From Yersinia intermedia (GTDB lineage Bacteria > Pseudomonadota > Gammaproteobacteria > Enterobacterales > Enterobacteriaceae), in assembly GCF_900635455.1 (NCBI RefSeq), contig NZ_LR134116.1, positions 4,402,001-4,466,000 of the forward strand: a stretch of 64,000 bases of DNA, read 5' to 3'. A program made the translations under genes and the position numbers. The notes below the pieces were generated by a model, which saw only the letters and a program-made list of their open reading frames with translations, was not told where the DNA came from and searched no databases. This document shows positions 21,629 to 32,674 of the stretch, piece after piece (the stretch's first letter is position 1; every line of letters begins with the position of its first letter).

Positions 21629-22309
21629 ATGCCCCCTGAACTTAATTGGCAAGAAATCGATACCGTGCTGCTGGACATGGATGGCACCCTGCTAGATCTG
21701 GAATTCGATAGCCATTTCTGGCTAAAGCAGGTGCCGGAAACCCTTAGCCAACACCGAGGGATCCCACTGGAGCAGGCACACAAAATTATTCATGATGAAT
21801 ATCTGGCAGTGCAACATACCTTAAACTGGTATTGCTTCGATTATTGGAGTGAACGGTTGGACTTAGATATTTACGCCATGACCACGGCTGCGGGTAACCG
21901 GGTTCGTCTGCGCCAGGATACTGAGCCGTTTTTATCCGGTTTACGCCAGCAGGGGTTACAAACCATTTTGCTCACCAACGCCCATCCACACAGCCTGGCG
22001 GTAAAAATTGAGCATACTGCACTTGACCAGCACCTTGATTTATTACTTTCTACCCATACATTTGGTTATCCGAAGGAAGATCAACGACTGTGGCAAGCTG
22101 TCGCCCAACATACTGGGCTGAACCCGGCCAGAACCTTATTCGTCGATGACAGTGAAACGATTCTGGATGCAGCGCGCACATTCGGTATCCGCTACTGTCT
22201 GGGTATAGAAAACCCGGATTCCAGTTGTGCTGACAAAGCATTTCACAGCCACCCTGCAATCAATGATTACCGTAAGCTGTTACCCGCTCTACAGTTACGT
22301 GGTGATTAA
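21629..22309 (+). CDS. yrfG: GMP/IMP nucleotidase YrfG (HAD family)
   Basis: HAD-superfamily 5'-nucleotidase acting on purine monophosphates in E. coli. 226 residues. DxDGT motif LDMDGTLLDLEFDSHFW with two catalytic Asp; motif II LLTNAHP; motif III Lys in FGYPKED; motif IV FVDDSETILDAA. It sits between igaA and hslR, as in E. coli. Confidence 0.9.
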   Translation: MPPELNWQEIDTVLLDMDGTLLDLEFDSHFWLKQVPETLSQHRGIPLEQAHKIIHDEYLAVQHTLNWYCFDYWSERLDLDIYAMTTAAGNRVRLRQDTEPFLSGLRQQGLQTILLTNAHPHSLAVKIEHTALDQHLDLLLSTHTFGYPKEDQRLWQAVAQHTGLNPARTLFVDDSETILDAARTFGIRYCLGIENPDSSCADKAFHSHPAINDYRKLLPALQLRGD

Positions 22310-22325
22310 AAAGAGGTTTAGGCCG

Positions 22326-22393
22326 ATAGCCTAAATAATTCGAGTTGCAACAAGGCAGCCAACGCGCATGCAACTTGAAGTATGACGGATATA
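22326..22393. repeat. Internally deleted ERIC between yrfG and hslR
   Basis: About 68 bp: both ERIC ends are present (CCTAAATAATTCGAGTTGCA at the left, CATGCAACTTGAAGTATGAC at the right) but the central core with the TTACATAAGTAA hairpin is missing. The ends pair with each other. Confidence 0.75.
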
Positions 22394-22409
22394 ACAGGCA
22401 GGAGTAGTC

Positions 22410-22817
22410 ATGAAGGATAAAGCAGTTTCTGACGAATCGGTTCGGCTAGATAAATGGCTCTGGGCCGCCCGGTTTTATAAAACCAGAGCAATCGCCAGGG
22501 AAATGGTGGATGGCGGCAAAGTCCATTACAACGGTCAGCGCGGTAAACCGAGCAAACTGGTTGAGCTTAATGCTGAAATCCGCCTGCGCCAAGGCAATGA
22601 TGAACGCACGGTGCGGGTATTGGCATTACACGGCCAACGCCGTGGTGCAAACGAAGCGCAGGCACTGTATGAAGAGACTGAAGCCAGTATTGCCAATCGC
22701 GAGAAGGTAGCACAGGCGCGTAAATTGAATGCCCTGACTATGCCACATCCTGATCGGCGGCCGGATAAAAAAGAGCGTCGCAACCTGATCAAATTTAAAC
22801 AAGGCGAGTCTGAGTAA
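22410..22817 (+). CDS. hslR: Heat shock protein Hsp15, ribosome-associated S4-domain protein
   Basis: Binds stalled 50S subunits carrying peptidyl-tRNA and keeps them usable. 135 residues. The S4 RNA-binding domain covers about residues 9-70 (VRLDKWLWAARFYKTRAIA, then GGKVHYNGQRGKPSK), followed by a basic C-terminal tail. GGAG precedes the ATG. Co-directional with hslO, with a short ERIC-like repeat in between. Confidence 0.95.
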   Translation: MKDKAVSDESVRLDKWLWAARFYKTRAIAREMVDGGKVHYNGQRGKPSKLVELNAEIRLRQGNDERTVRVLALHGQRRGANEAQALYEETEASIANREKVAQARKLNALTMPHPDRRPDKKERRNLIKFKQGESE

Positions 22818-22818
22818 A

Positions 22819-22880
22819 CCCTATAGATTTCAACATGCAGGAAGGCAGCCAACACCCCTGCAACTTGAAAGATGACGGGG
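22819..22880. repeat. Degenerate short ERIC-like repeat between hslR and hslO
   Basis: About 62 bp with the ERIC end parts ATGCAGGAAGGCAGCCAAC and CTGCAACTTGAAAGATGACG. It resembles the yrfG-hslR copy, is less well preserved and also lacks the central core. Confidence 0.6.
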
Positions 22881-22908
22881 TTGCTTGCAGCCAGAAAGAG
22901 AGAAACCT

Positions 22909-23790
22909 ATGTCTAATCACGACCAATTACACCGCTATCTGTTTGCTAACCATGCGGTACGCGGTGAGCTGGTTTCAGTCAATGAAACCTATCAGCAAGT
23001 ATTAGCCAACCATGACTACCCACCTGCGGTACAAAAGCTGTTGGGTGAGATGTTGGTCGCAACCAGTTTACTGACCGCCACGCTCAAGTTTGATGGTGAT
23101 ATCACCGTGCAGTTGCAGGGGGCAGATGGCCCGTTGTCACTGGCGGTGATTAACGGCAATAACCAGCAGCAAATGCGGGGTGTCGCTCGCTTTAAAGGTG
23201 AAATCAGCGATGAAAGCACGCTGAAAGAGATGGTCGGCAACGGCTATCTGGTTATCACCATCACCCCGGCAAAGGGCGAGCGCTATCAGGGTGTGGTAGC
23301 TCTGGAAGGGGAGACTATCGCCGCCTGTTTAGAAAATTACTTTATGCAGTCTGAACAATTACCAACACGCCTGTTTATTCGTACTGGCAATGTGGAAGGT
23401 AAAGCCGCGGCGGGCGGGATGCTGCTACAAGTGTTGCCAGCCGAAGAGCGCAATGAAGATGAATTTGATCACCTGGCACAGCTCACCACTACCATCAAAG
23501 CTGAGGAGCTATTTACGCTACCCGCGAATGAAGTGCTGTATCGTTTATACCATCAGGAAGAAGTGACGTTATATGAGCCGCAAAACGTCAGTTTCCGCTG
23601 CACCTGTTCCCGCGAGCGTTGTGCCGATGCATTAGTCACACTGTCGGAAGATGACATCACCGAAATGCTGGAACAAGATGGCAATATTGATATGCATTGT
23701 GAGTATTGCGGCAATCACTACCTGTTTGATGCTGTCGATATCGCCTCATTAAAGAGTGGTAACAGCTCTTCCTCCGAACAAATTCATTAA
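22909..23790 (+). CDS. hslO: Hsp33, redox-regulated chaperone
   Basis: Holdase chaperone switched on by oxidation plus unfolding. 293 residues from ATG at 22909 ([12 protein letters not shown]), preceded by AGAGAGAAA; an 8-residue extension is rejected. The zinc switch is intact: Cys231-x-Cys233 and Cys264-x2-Cys267, matching the positions in E. coli within one residue. Forms an oxidative/heat-stress pair with hslR. Confidence 0.95.
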   Translation: MSNHDQLHRYLFANHAVRGELVSVNETYQQVLANHDYPPAVQKLLGEMLVATSLLTATLKFDGDITVQLQGADGPLSLAVINGNNQQQMRGVARFKGEISDESTLKEMVGNGYLVITITPAKGERYQGVVALEGETIAACLENYFMQSEQLPTRLFIRTGNVEGKAAAGGMLLQVLPAEERNEDEFDHLAQLTTTIKAEELFTLPANEVLYRLYHQEEVTLYEPQNVSFRCTCSRERCADALVTLSEDDITEMLEQDGNIDMHCEYCGNHYLFDAVDIASLKSGNSSSSEQIH

Positions 23791-23989
23791 TAACAATAAT
23801 GATTAGTTGGGTGCTGACTCGTGCCCAGCTATTTCTCCTGGCGTTTCATACTTGCGACAATCCGTGTTCTATCTCTCATAACCTAGCGAAAAATAGGTCA
23901 TATGTTGAAATATTTGATAGCTATCGCTGTTAATCAGAGATGAGGATTTACAATCGCTGGTAGAAAATTGACGATCCAGGAGTTATGAC

Positions 23990-25609
23990 ATGAGTGTTAA
24001 AGGAATTACCCCGCAGGAGCTCGCCGCCTATGGCATCCATAACGTCAGCGAGATTGTTTACAACCCAAGCTATGATTTACTGTTCCAGGAAGAGACCAAA
24101 CCCACGCTTGAAGGATACGAACGCGGAATCCTCACCACCACAGGAGCAATAGCGGTAGATACCGGGATTTTTACCGGCCGCTCGCCAAAAGATAAATATA
24201 TTGTCCGCGATGCTATCACTCAAGATACCGTGTGGTGGGCTGATCAGGGCAAAGGCAAAAATGATAACAAGCCACTGAGTCAGGAAACCTGGAGCCACCT
24301 GAAAGGGTTGGTAACTGAGCAACTGTCCGGTAAGCGTCTGTTTGTTGTTGATACCTTCTGCGGTGCTAACGCCGATACTCGTCTGCAAGTTCGTTTTGTC
24401 ACTGAAGTTGCGTGGCAGGCTCATTTTGTCAAAAACATGTTTATCCGCCCATCAGACGAAGAACTGGCCCATTTCGAGCCTGATTTTATCGTCATGAATG
24501 GTGCTAAATGCACTAACCCGGACTGGAAAGAGCAAGGTCTGAATTCTGAGAACTTTGTTGCCTTTAACCTGACAGAACGTATGCAGCTCATTGGCGGCAC
24601 ATGGTATGGCGGCGAAATGAAGAAAGGTATGTTCTCGATGATGAACTACCTGCTGCCACTGAAAGGCATTGCTTCCATGCACTGCTCGGCCAACGTCGGC
24701 GAGAAAGGCGATGTCGCTATCTTCTTCGGCCTGTCTGGTACCGGTAAAACCACGCTGTCGACTGACCCGAAACGTAAGTTAATCGGCGATGATGAACACG
24801 GCTGGGATGATGACGGCGTATTTAACTTTGAAGGTGGCTGCTACGCTAAAACCATCAAGTTATCTGAAGAGGCAGAACCGGATATTTATCATGCGATTAA
24901 GCGTGATGCCTTGCTAGAAAACGTGGTGGTGCTGGCCGACGGTACAGTTGACTTCAATGATGGTTCCAAAACGGAAAACACCCGTGTTTCCTACCCGATC
25001 TATCATATTGAAAACATCGTTAAACCGGTTTCTAAAGCGGGTCATGCCACTAAGGTTATCTTCCTGACTGCTGATGCCTTCGGTGTATTGCCACCAGTAT
25101 CACGCCTAACGGCAAATCAAACCCAGTATCACTTCCTGTCTGGCTTCACCGCTAAACTGGCCGGTACTGAGCGCGGAGTAACCGAACCAACACCGACCTT
25201 CTCAGCCTGTTTTGGTGCGGCGTTCCTGTCGCTGCACCCAACACAATATGCAGAAGTGCTGGTTAAACGTATGCAAGCGGTGGGTGCACAAGCCTATCTG
25301 GTCAATACTGGTTGGAATGGGACTGGCAAACGTATTTCTATCAAGGATACCCGTGGCATCATTGACGCCATTCTGAACGGTGAAATTGATAAAGCAGAAA
25401 CCTTCACTCTGCCAATCTTTGATCTGGCGGTGCCAACGGCATTACCAGGCGTGAACCCAGATATCCTCGATCCTCGTGACACTTACGCTGATGTGGCGCA
25501 GTGGCAAGAGAAAGCCGAAGATCTGGCGAAGCGTTTTACCACTAACTTTGATAAGTATACTGATACCCCAGCAGGTGCTGCGTTGGTTAGCGCAGGGCCA
25601 AAGCTCTAA
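23990..25609 (+). CDS. pckA: Phosphoenolpyruvate carboxykinase (ATP)
   Basis: Converts oxaloacetate to phosphoenolpyruvate with ATP, the entry step of gluconeogenesis. 539 residues. The phosphate loop GLSGTGKTT lies near residues 247-255, followed by LIGDDEHGW with a metal-binding Asp; [10 protein letters not shown] near 63-72 is the N-terminal substrate loop. AGGAG sits 7 bases before the ATG. The yhgE gene that precedes pckA in E. coli is absent; 199 bp separate hslO and pckA. Confidence 0.97.
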   Translation: MSVKGITPQELAAYGIHNVSEIVYNPSYDLLFQEETKPTLEGYERGILTTTGAIAVDTGIFTGRSPKDKYIVRDAITQDTVWWADQGKGKNDNKPLSQETWSHLKGLVTEQLSGKRLFVVDTFCGANADTRLQVRFVTEVAWQAHFVKNMFIRPSDEELAHFEPDFIVMNGAKCTNPDWKEQGLNSENFVAFNLTERMQLIGGTWYGGEMKKGMFSMMNYLLPLKGIASMHCSANVGEKGDVAIFFGLSGTGKTTLSTDPKRKLIGDDEHGWDDDGVFNFEGGCYAKTIKLSEEAEPDIYHAIKRDALLENVVVLADGTVDFNDGSKTENTRVSYPIYHIENIVKPVSKAGHATKVIFLTADAFGVLPPVSRLTANQTQYHFLSGFTAKLAGTERGVTEPTPTFSACFGAAFLSLHPTQYAEVLVKRMQAVGAQAYLVNTGWNGTGKRISIKDTRGIIDAILNGEIDKAETFTLPIFDLAVPTALPGVNPDILDPRDTYADVAQWQEKAEDLAKRFTTNFDKYTDTPAGAALVSAGPKL

Positions 25610-25639
25610 GTTAGCGTTGATTTGGTAGTGATTATGACA

Positions 25640-25666
25640 GGGGCACATTCGTGCCCCTTTTGTTTT
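25640..25666 (+). terminator. pckA terminator
   Basis: Perfect stem GGGGCAC / GTGCCCC with loop ATTC (25640-25657), followed by a T-rich run TTTTGTTTT: a typical Rho-independent terminator 30 bp past the pckA stop. Confidence 0.9.
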
Positions 25667-25741
25667 CCGCAAATCAAAAATGGATTAGATCAGGTTTGGT
25701 GGATGAGTGATCGAGGTCGGGTGTTCATTATTAGTTGTTCA

Positions 25742-26286
25742 GTGATCCGGGTCGGTTGATATGAGTTCAGTGATTAACTTGTCTCCGTTGCCTCAACCGC
25801 CAAAGGGTGCGGGCGCGCACCCTTGTGGAATCCCGCGCTTCGCATGTATCGCCTGCCCACGGCGTGGGTTCCCTCACCCATCGTTTCGGCTCACGGACCG
25901 CCGTGATTCGCTCCTGCTCAAGCACGGCTCGCTCGGCTTCCCTGCCTCGCGTCCTACCTTCACTCTTCATTCGGCTGCTCAAATGTGCTTTGAAAGTCAA
26001 AAGAGGAAATCAACAGCAAAAAATGATGGTTTTGACGTTGAGCGCAATCAGGAATATTGCCGACAAGGATGGAGGGCAGAGTGAGCGGGCATGGACGCCC
26101 GCGAAAAGCGCGCTTGAGCAGGAGCCGAATCGCGCTGGCTCGTCAGCCCGAAAGACGTAGGCGGTTTACCCGTAGGGCAATATTTCGCGCAAGCCGCAGG
26201 TGCAGGAGGGCCGGCTTGCCCTCCTGCTCGGTTGAGGCTACGGAGGTAAATTAGGCACTTAACTCATATCAACCGAACCCGATCAC
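25742..26286. repeat. Large non-coding inverted-repeat element between pckA and envZ
   Basis: About 545 bp. The outer 58 bp of each end are inverted copies of each other (GTGATCCGGGTCGGTTGATA at 25742 against GTGATCGGGTTCGGTTGATA read inward from 26286; about 80 percent identity by eye). Further in, the arms remain similar when one is reverse-complemented (for example GATTCGCTCCTGCTCAAG against GATTCGGCTCCTGCTCAAG). Each arm has a perfect hairpin just inside the conserved end: a 9 bp stem at 25803-25824 and a 10 bp stem at 26202-26227. The centre has GTCAAAA / TTTTGAC. No transposase or credible gene is present; short open frames here are by-products of GC-rich palindromic sequence. Longer than ERIC (127 bp) and the Yersinia YPAL palindrome (about 167 bp). 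Family not recognised. Confidence 0.8.
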
Positions 26287-26318
26287 CATACTAAATAACC
26301 AAATAACCAAAATAAAAC

Positions 26319-28387
<2,069 letters not shown>

Positions 28388-28446
28388 TTTATTACTCCCA
28401 AAGGCCGTATTGCCCGAACCTGTACATTGTTAGAAAAACTTACTCT

Positions 28447-28561
28447 GTAGCCTAAATAATTCGAGTTGCAGGAAGGTGGCAACTGAGCGAGTTCCCAAGA
28501 ACTTACATGCGTAAGTGACCAGGGTGCCAACGCACATGCAGCTTGAAGTATGGCGTGTATA
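28447..28561. repeat. ERIC element upstream of ompR
   Basis: About 115 bp, from TAGCCTAAATAATTCGAGTT to GAAGTATGGCGTGTATA. The core hairpin is CTTAC-ATGC-GTAAG. It lies between the ompR start and the greB end. Any ompR promoter beyond it would put it in the ompR leader, and it is within about 60 bp of the ompR start codon. Confidence 0.85.
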
Positions 28562-28621
28562 ACAGACAGCTATTTATGGTATATATTCTAGTCGAAATTG
28601 TTACAAAGCTTATTGTTGTGC

Positions 28622-29119
28622 CTAATTATCAACACTTTCGTCAAATGGGCGATAGCGGATCTCTAAGATCCAGTAGGTTGCTTCACCATTGGGTGTCTGA
28701 ACCGTCACCTCATCCTCCACCTGTTTACCAATTAAGGCACGGGCAACCGGTGAATCGATAGAAATCCATTTTTTTGCCGGATCAAACTCATCTGGCCCAA
28801 CCAGGCGAAAGATACGCTGTTCTTCTAATTCATTTTCTACCCGCACCCAGGCACCAAAAAAGACTTTTCCTTCCTGGCGGGGGTCAGGGTCGACAACTTT
28901 CAGCACCTCAAGGCGCTTGGTCAGAAAGCGCACCCGGCGGTCGATCTCGCGTAGCCGCTTCTTACCATAGATATATTCAGCATTTTCCGAACGGTCACCC
29001 ATTGCTGCGGCTTCAGACACCGCTTGCGTCACCACCGGGCGCTCTTCCCGCCACAGATAATGCAATTCGCGATCAAGTGCTTGCCAGCCTTCGCGGGTAA
29101 TGTAATTACTTTTCGCCAT
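28622..29119 (-). CDS. greB: Transcription elongation factor GreB
   Basis: Rescues backtracked RNA polymerase by stimulating transcript cleavage. 165 residues. N-terminal coiled coil with acidic tip (AMGDRSENAEYIYGKKRLRE, holding the catalytic Asp and Glu) and C-terminal FKBP-like domain (SPVARALIGKQVEDEV). The basic patch and the YGKKRLREIDRRVRFLTKRL stretch mark GreB rather than GreA. Divergent from tex. Confidence 0.96.
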   Translation of the reverse strand: MAKSNYITREGWQALDRELHYLWREERPVVTQAVSEAAAMGDRSENAEYIYGKKRLREIDRRVRFLTKRLEVLKVVDPDPRQEGKVFFGAWVRVENELEEQRIFRLVGPDEFDPAKKWISIDSPVARALIGKQVEDEVTVQTPNGEATYWILEIRYRPFDESVDN

Positions 29120-29285
29120 ATAATTATCCCTTTGGCATTGATACCACTACTATACCCTAACTTTTTACCGATAAGTCCACGTTACCTCAAGCTCTGCTGC
29201 CGCTCTACTGGCAATTTATCCGGGCAATCCGTATAACTATCTTCTGCCGTTTTTCCTAATCACTATCAGACTTGACATCAGACTT

Positions 29286-31664
29286 ATGAATGAACAACTG
29301 AGCAGCATTATTGCAAGCGAACTACAGGCGCGGCCGGAGCAAGTTATCTCTGCTATCCGCCTGCTTGATGAAGGTAATACCGTGCCGTTTATTTCGCGGT
29401 ATCGTAAGGAAGTTACCGGCGGGTTGGATGATACCCAGTTGCGCCAGTTGGAAAGCCGTTTGGGCTATCTGCGTGAACTTGAAGAGCGCCGCCAAACCAT
29501 TCTTAAATCAATTGAAGATCAGGGCAAGCTCACCGAGCAATTGGCCGGTGCCATCAATGGCACCATGAGCAAAACTGAGCTTGAAGATTTATATCTCCCT
29601 TATAAACCGAAGCGCCGCACCCGTGGTCAGATTGCGATTGAAGCCGGTCTGGAGCCATTGGCAGACAGTTTATGGCATGACCCTCAGCAAGAGCCAGAAC
29701 AGGTTGCTCTCGCTTATGTTGATGCCGATAAAGGTGTTGCAGACACGAAAGCGGCACTGGATGGTGCACGCTATATCCTGATGGAGCGCTTTGCAGAAGA
29801 TGCCACCCTGCTGGCCAAAGTGCGCCAGTATTTGTGGAAAAATGCCCATTTAGTGTCAAAAGTGGTGGAAGGTAAGGAGCTGGAAGGTGCTAAATTCCGC
29901 GATTACTTTGACAGCCACGAACCTATCGCCCATGTCCCTTCTCATCGCGCACTGGCTATGTTCCGTGGCCGCAATGAAGGCGTGTTACAACTGGCACTCA
30001 ATCCTGACCCGCAGTTTGACGAACCGCCACGCGAAAGTCAGGGTGAGCAGATCATTATTAACCATCTGGATCTGCGGCTGAATAATGCGCCAGCAGACGG
30101 TTGGCGCAAAGCGGTGGTCAACTGGACCTGGCGTATCAAAGTGCTGATGCATCTGGAAACCGAGCTGATGAGCACCCTGCGCGAACGAGCCGAAGATGAA
30201 GCAATCAACGTATTCGCCCGTAACATGCAAGATCTGTTGATGGCAGCCCCAGCCGGCATGCGCGCCACCATGGGCCTTGATCCAGGCCTGCGTACCGGGG
30301 TAAAAGTGGCGATAGTAGACGCTACCGGCAAGCTGGTTGCCTTTGATACCATCTACCCTCATACCGGGCAGGCTGCCAAAGCCGCCGCCGTGGTAGCCGC
30401 CCTGTGCGTCAAGCATCAGGTTGAACTGGTGGCTATCGGTAATGGTACGGCATCGCGGGAAACCGAGCGTTTCTTTGTCGAGCTACAGCAACAGTATCCG
30501 GCAGTCACCGCGCAAAAAGTGATTGTCAGTGAAGCGGGAGCCTCGGTTTACTCCGCCTCTGAGTTGGCGGCGCTGGAATTCCCGGATCTGGATGTCTCTA
30601 TCCGTGGTGCAGTCTCTATTGCCCGGCGGTTACAAGATCCACTGGCTGAACTGGTAAAAATTGACCCGAAATCTATCGGAGTCGGCCAATATCAGCATGA
30701 TGTTAGCCAAAGCCAACTGGCGAAAAAGCTGGATGCGGTGGTGGAAGACTGCGTAAACGCCGTGGGTGTAGATTTAAACACCGCATCGGTGCCGTTACTG
30801 ACCCGGGTTGCGGGTTTAACCCGCATGATGGCGCAAAATATTGTTAGCTGGCGTGATGAGAATGGCCGCTTCCATAACCGTGAGCAATTGCTCAAAGTCA
30901 GCCGCCTCGGGCCGAAAGCCTTCGAGCAGTGTGCCGGCTTCCTGCGTATCAACCATGGCAATAACCCGCTGGACGCATCAACCGTGCATCCAGAAGCCTA
31001 TCCGATTGTTGAGCGCATTTTGGCTGCAACTGAACAGGCATTGCAGGACCTAATGGGTAATGCTACCGCGCTGCGTAATCTTAATGCGCGTGATTTCACC
31101 ACCGAGAAATTTGGTGTCCCGACGGTCACCGATATTCTGCGTGAGTTGGAAAAACCCGGCCGTGACCCGCGCCCTGAGTTCAAAACCGCAACTTTCGCTG
31201 AAGGTGTTGAAACACTTAATGATCTGACGCCAGGCATGATCCTTGAAGGCTCTGTCACTAACGTGACCAACTTTGGTGCCTTTGTTGATATTGGTGTTCA
31301 TCAAGATGGTTTGGTGCATATCTCGTCATTGGCGGATAAGTTTGTCGATGACCCGCATAAAGTGGTGAAAGCCGGGGATATCGTCAAAGTGAAAGTCATG
31401 GAAGTGGATTTGCAGCGCAAGCGCATTGCCCTGACCATGCGCCTTGATGAGCAGCCCGGTGAAGGCGGTTCGCGTCGTGGCAACAATGGCGGTAATAGTG
31501 CGAATAGCAGCGCCAATAGTCGTAATGACAATCGTGGTGCCAGCCAGTCACGTAACAGCAATGACTCGAACAACCGCCCAGCGGCAAAAGGCCGGGCAGA
31601 CAGTAACTCTGGCAGCAACAGCGCCATGAGTGATGCACTGGCAGCGGCATTTAAGAAGCGTTGA
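29286..31664 (+). CDS. tex: Tex/YhgF RNA-binding transcription accessory protein
   Basis: Cytoplasmic nucleic-acid-binding protein of the Tex/Spt6 family, linked to transcription and stress tolerance. 792 residues. N-terminal HTH-like Tex domain; YqgF/RuvC-like domain ([20 protein letters not shown] near residue 332); double HhH region ([18 protein letters not shown]); C-terminal S1 domain ([20 protein letters not shown] near 650-670). The last 60 residues are a low-complexity Asn/Ser/Gly/Arg tail, longer than in the 773-residue E. coli protein. Ends in KKR. Confidence 0.95.
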   Translation: MNEQLSSIIASELQARPEQVISAIRLLDEGNTVPFISRYRKEVTGGLDDTQLRQLESRLGYLRELEERRQTILKSIEDQGKLTEQLAGAINGTMSKTELEDLYLPYKPKRRTRGQIAIEAGLEPLADSLWHDPQQEPEQVALAYVDADKGVADTKAALDGARYILMERFAEDATLLAKVRQYLWKNAHLVSKVVEGKELEGAKFRDYFDSHEPIAHVPSHRALAMFRGRNEGVLQLALNPDPQFDEPPRESQGEQIIINHLDLRLNNAPADGWRKAVVNWTWRIKVLMHLETELMSTLRERAEDEAINVFARNMQDLLMAAPAGMRATMGLDPGLRTGVKVAIVDATGKLVAFDTIYPHTGQAAKAAAVVAALCVKHQVELVAIGNGTASRETERFFVELQQQYPAVTAQKVIVSEAGASVYSASELAALEFPDLDVSIRGAVSIARRLQDPLAELVKIDPKSIGVGQYQHDVSQSQLAKKLDAVVEDCVNAVGVDLNTASVPLLTRVAGLTRMMAQNIVSWRDENGRFHNREQLLKVSRLGPKAFEQCAGFLRINHGNNPLDASTVHPEAYPIVERILAATEQALQDLMGNATALRNLNARDFTTEKFGVPTVTDILRELEKPGRDPRPEFKTATFAEGVETLNDLTPGMILEGSVTNVTNFGAFVDIGVHQDGLVHISSLADKFVDDPHKVVKAGDIVKVKVMEVDLQRKRIALTMRLDEQPGEGGSRRGNNGGNSANSSANSRNDNRGASQSRNSNDSNNRPAAKGRADSNSGSNSAMSDALAAAFKKR

Positions 31665-31676
31665 TCTCTCTATTCA

Positions 31677-31700
31677 GGGCCACGTTGGTGGCCCTTTTTT
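31677..31700 (+). terminator. tex terminator
   Basis: GGGCCAC (31677-31683) pairs with GTGGCCC (31688-31694) around GTTG, followed by six T: a strong Rho-independent terminator 12 bp past the tex stop. Confidence 0.92.
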
Positions 31701-32121
31701 CACTTAGCTTTTTGTTGCAAACAATCGGGCATCTTTAATGGTTTTTCTCATACCCTTTTCGTCTATAAAGCTGAATGTTTATCATTTAAATTAATTAGCA
31801 TGCGATTCTTTTCTGCGACGAGATGAAGCTTAAATTACGTTTAAACCGGCGCTAATTTAACAATCTATTTAACATGGGCGTTAATTCTGTCAGTTATTCA
31901 CCCTAATTTATAAATAATTATGATGGCATTCTGCGAGTTAATTAAAACTCGAATGTTATTTGATTAAAGCGAGAGTAAATTGATTATGTTAACAATCGGT
32001 ATTTTACAGCCCTAACTGGCCACAATGTAAACATTCAGTTAACTGATTTAACTCATTATTTGCATTTGCGATCACCTTAATTTGGTGGTAAAACAAGCAT
32101 AAATAGCAATCAGACTCATTA

Positions 32122-32203
32122 ATCCCGATGAGCTTACATAAGTAAGTGATTCTGGTTAGTGAACGTAGCCAACGCACAGGCAGCTTAAAGTATGACGGGT
32201 ATA
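32122..32203. repeat. Partial ERIC element upstream of feoA
   Basis: About 82 bp: core and one flank remain (ATCCCGATGAGCTTACATAA then GCCAACGCACAGGCAGCTTAAAGTATGACGGGTATA in separate blocks); the opposite flank is missing. The core hairpin CTTAC-ATAA-GTAAG is intact. Confidence 0.8.
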
Positions 32204-32259
32204 TAAAAATTAAAGCGTAATGAATACTTACCTTTAAGCATTTAACCTTAGTTGAATAT

Positions 32260-32284
32260 GAAAACGATTCTTACTATTATTATT
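32260..32284. promoter_or_regulatory. Candidate Fur box upstream of feoA
   Basis: GAAAACGATTCTTACTATT and the following TATTATT match the 19 bp Fur consensus GATAATGATAATCATTATC at about 12 positions by eye. It lies about 75-95 bp before the feoA ATG, where Fur would block the feo promoter. Placement is inference. Confidence 0.5.
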
Positions 32285-32356
32285 CTATCTATTACCCTTT
32301 AGAGTCGTATCACTCTGAATTTTGGTGCGCCAATAACATAATAACAAGAGGCTCCT

Positions 32357-32581
32357 ATGCATCTTATCCCGCAGCGTTCCTATAAAATTGTTGGTTTCTC
32401 GCCTGAAATCAGCCCGGCTTACCGGCAGAAATTATTGTCATTGGGTATGCTACCCGGCTCTTCATTTAATGTTGTCCGCCTGGCGCCATTAGGTGACCCC
32501 ATACAGATAGAAACCCGTCGGGTCAGTCTGGTGCTACGGAAAAAAGACTTAGACCTGCTTACGCTGGACCTGCAACCCTAA
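32357..32581 (+). CDS. feoA: Ferrous iron transport accessory protein FeoA
   Basis: Small SH3-like cytoplasmic protein needed for FeoB function. 74 residues. Typical content: [25 protein letters not shown] and [26 protein letters not shown] before the ATG gives a strong ribosome-binding site. First gene of feoABC. Confidence 0.95.
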   Translation: MHLIPQRSYKIVGFSPEISPAYRQKLLSLGMLPGSSFNVVRLAPLGDPIQIETRRVSLVLRKKDLDLLTLDLQP

Positions 32582-32674
32582 TATTACGGGCCAACATCCT
32601 ATTTTGGCTGCCGGGCTGTGTGTCAAAGCGCTCTTGTGTAGTCTGATTTTAATTTACTGATATCACGTTGGATC

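Larger units (their letters stand above)
31701..32356. other. Long leader/promoter region upstream of feoA
   Basis: About 650 bp, AT-rich, with no supportable gene. It holds a partial ERIC copy (32122-32203) and a candidate Fur box (32260-32284). In E. coli, feo is activated by FNR and repressed by Fur. I did not find a convincing FNR palindrome (TTGAT-N4-ATCAA). Confidence 0.6.

Noticed and set aside
25761..26254. Several open frames of 65-117 codons on both strands in the pckA-envZ gap
   Set aside because: They overlap each other within inverted GC-rich repeat arms, show Arg/Ser/Pro-rich composition and no domain, and lack ribosome-binding sites.
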